A stretch of DNA of 64,000 bases from Streptomyces cirratus (GTDB taxonomy: Bacteria > Actinomycetota > Actinomycetes > Streptomycetales > Streptomycetaceae), in NCBI RefSeq assembly GCF_014650775.1, contig NZ_BMVP01000002.1:868001-932000 (forward strand), written 5' to 3'. The position numbers and the translations under genes are program-made. Position 1 is the first letter of the stretch. Every line of letters starts with the position of its first letter. The notes beneath the pieces were generated by a model, which was given only the letters and a program-made list of their open reading frames with translations, ran no database searches and was not told the origin of the DNA. Of this stretch, positions 63,079-64,000 are shown piece by piece.

Positions 63079-64000
63079 GTGATCCGCAGAAAGCAGGCAC
63101 TCGCGATCACCGCCGTGATCGCCGCCCTGTCGCTGACCGCCGCGTGCGGTGGCGACGACACCAAGAAGGCGGGGGGCGACAAGGGCGACAAGGGCTACAG
63201 CGGTGCCGCCACCGGCGTCGTGAACGCCTCCGACGCCAAGGGCGGTGAGCTCAAGCTCTGGTCCCCCCAGGACGTCGACTTCCTCGACCCGGCGCGTGCC
63301 TACTACGGCTTCGTGTGGAACATGCAGCGCCTGTTCATACGCCAGCTCTACGCGTACGACAGCAAGCCGGGCGCCGCGGGCACCAAGCTGGTCCCGGACC
63401 TCGCCGACGGCGAGCCCGTCCTGAGCAACGACGGCAAAACGTACACCGTCAAGATCAAGGACGGCGTGAAGTTCGAGGACGGCACGCCGATCACCTCGAA
63501 GGACTTCAAGTACGGCGTCGAGCGCGTCTTCGCACAGGACGTGCTGGCCGGCGGCCCGACCTACCTGATCGACCAGCTCGACCAGGGCCAGAAGTACCAG
63601 GGTCCCTACAAGGACACCGACCCGGACAAGATGGGGCTGAAGTCCGTCCAGACGCCGGACGACCACACGGTCGTCTTCAACCTGGCGAGCGCGAACTCCG
63701 ACTTCAAGTACCTGCTGGCCATGTCGTCCTCCTCGCCCGTCCCGGCGGGCAAGGACACGGGTGCCACCTACACCAACAAGCCGGTCTCCACGGGGCCGTA
63801 CAAGGTCGAGAGCTTCGCCTCCGGCAAGGGCGCGACCTTCGTCCGCAACGAGAACTGGGACCCGAAGACCGACACGATCCGCAAGGGTCTGCCGGACAAG
63901 ATCACCTTCACGGTCACCACCAACCCGGACGACATGGACCAGCGCCTGCTCTCCGGCGACATCGACCTCGCCGTCGACGGCACCGGTGTCCAGCAGGCCG
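63079..64000 (+). CDS. Oligopeptide-binding lipoprotein, 5' part (cut by window edge)
   Basis: The extracellular substrate-binding protein of the same importer (SBP family 5). The 307 residues present begin with a signal peptide and lipobox (LTAAC, Cys about 23), then the domain I pattern KTYTVKIKDGVKFEDGTPITSKDFKYGVERV. GTG 63079 has GGAGGT nine bases upstream and lies 41 bp past the permease. The reading frame is open to the window end. It binds peptides and hands them to the permease. Confidence 0.94.
   Translation, partial: MIRRKQALAITAVIAALSLTAACGGDDTKKAGGDKGDKGYSGAATGVVNASDAKGGELKLWSPQDVDFLDPARAYYGFVWNMQRLFIRQLYAYDSKPGAAGTKLVPDLADGEPVLSNDGKTYTVKIKDGVKFEDGTPITSKDFKYGVERVFAQDVLAGGPTYLIDQLDQGQKYQGPYKDTDPDKMGLKSVQTPDDHTVVFNLASANSDFKYLLAMSSSSPVPAGKDTGATYTNKPVSTGPYKVESFASGKGATFVRNENWDPKTDTIRKGLPDKITFTVTTNPDDMDQRLLSGDIDLAVDGTGVQQA

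Overview
The window is a 64 kb piece of a high-GC actinobacterial chromosome, almost certainly Streptomyces. Third codon positions are nearly all G or C, GTG and TTG starts are common, neighbouring genes often overlap as GTGA or ATGA, and the content is typical of the genus: a GlgE maltose-1-phosphate glycogen cluster, an M4 protease, L,D-transpeptidases, a CbiMNQO cobalt transporter and a tandem glycine riboswitch ahead of gcvT. The gene order resembles what I remember of the pfkA to oligopeptide-transporter part of the S. coelicolor core; this was not checked against a genome.

Layout. 1-2219: pfkA 3' end, an XRE regulator, and a MerR regulator paired with a thioredoxin. 2209-12951: glycogen metabolism, with glgE-treS-mak-glgB leftward and glgP rightward from a shared 500-bp control region holding a nested palindrome. 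13006-15832: a small MITE-like element, then a double AsnC-type regulator divergent from a drug-type MFS exporter. 16014-19339: a secreted Glu/Gln/Arg-repeat protein and a secreted metalloprotease. 19721-37182: an exopolysaccharide locus of Wzx/Wzy type (initiating sugar-phosphate transferase, GDP-fucose genes, two GT4 glycosyltransferases, acetyltransferase, polymerase, flippase, chain-length protein, a cytidylyltransferase and a CDP-alcohol phosphotransferase), with a large secreted beta-propeller/LamG protein embedded in it. 37329-42506: glgX and two tandem L,D-transpeptidase lipoproteins. 42592-46492: enoyl-CoA hydratase, an anti-sigma-like ATPase carrying a TTA codon, and a coupled deacetylase-like/beta-propeller lipoprotein pair downstream of an AT-rich patch. 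46560-48546: a cyclodipeptide synthase with a CYP121-like P450. 48798-53796: EF-hand protein, PadR regulator, cobalt ECF transporter under a cobalamin riboswitch, FMN reductase and an AMIN-like secreted protein. 53939-58733: sdaA, glyA, gcvH, gcvT and the glycine riboswitch. 58927-64000: a P-loop kinase-like protein, a dispersed-repeat cluster, two SseB-like proteins and the start of an oligopeptide ABC operon.

How the parts work together. TreS makes maltose from trehalose, Mak phosphorylates it, GlgE adds maltosyl units to a growing alpha-glucan and GlgB branches it; GlgP and GlgX degrade it. In the exopolysaccharide locus, sugar repeats would be built on undecaprenyl phosphate, flipped by Wzx and polymerised by Wzy under control of a Wzz-like protein. 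Glycine and serine genes form a catabolic/C1 unit sensed by the riboswitch.

The most notable points are: the CDPS-P450 pair with a Lys where, by my recollection, CYP121 has its catalytic Arg; a Wzz protein whose fused kinase domain has lost its P-loop; a deacetylase-like lipoprotein without the usual Asp-Asp motif; a 178-bp inverted-repeat element that supplies two bases of a gene's stop codon; a 7 x 40 bp tandem array related to a second repeat cluster 28 kb away; and a single in-frame TTA codon in an anti-sigma-like gene.
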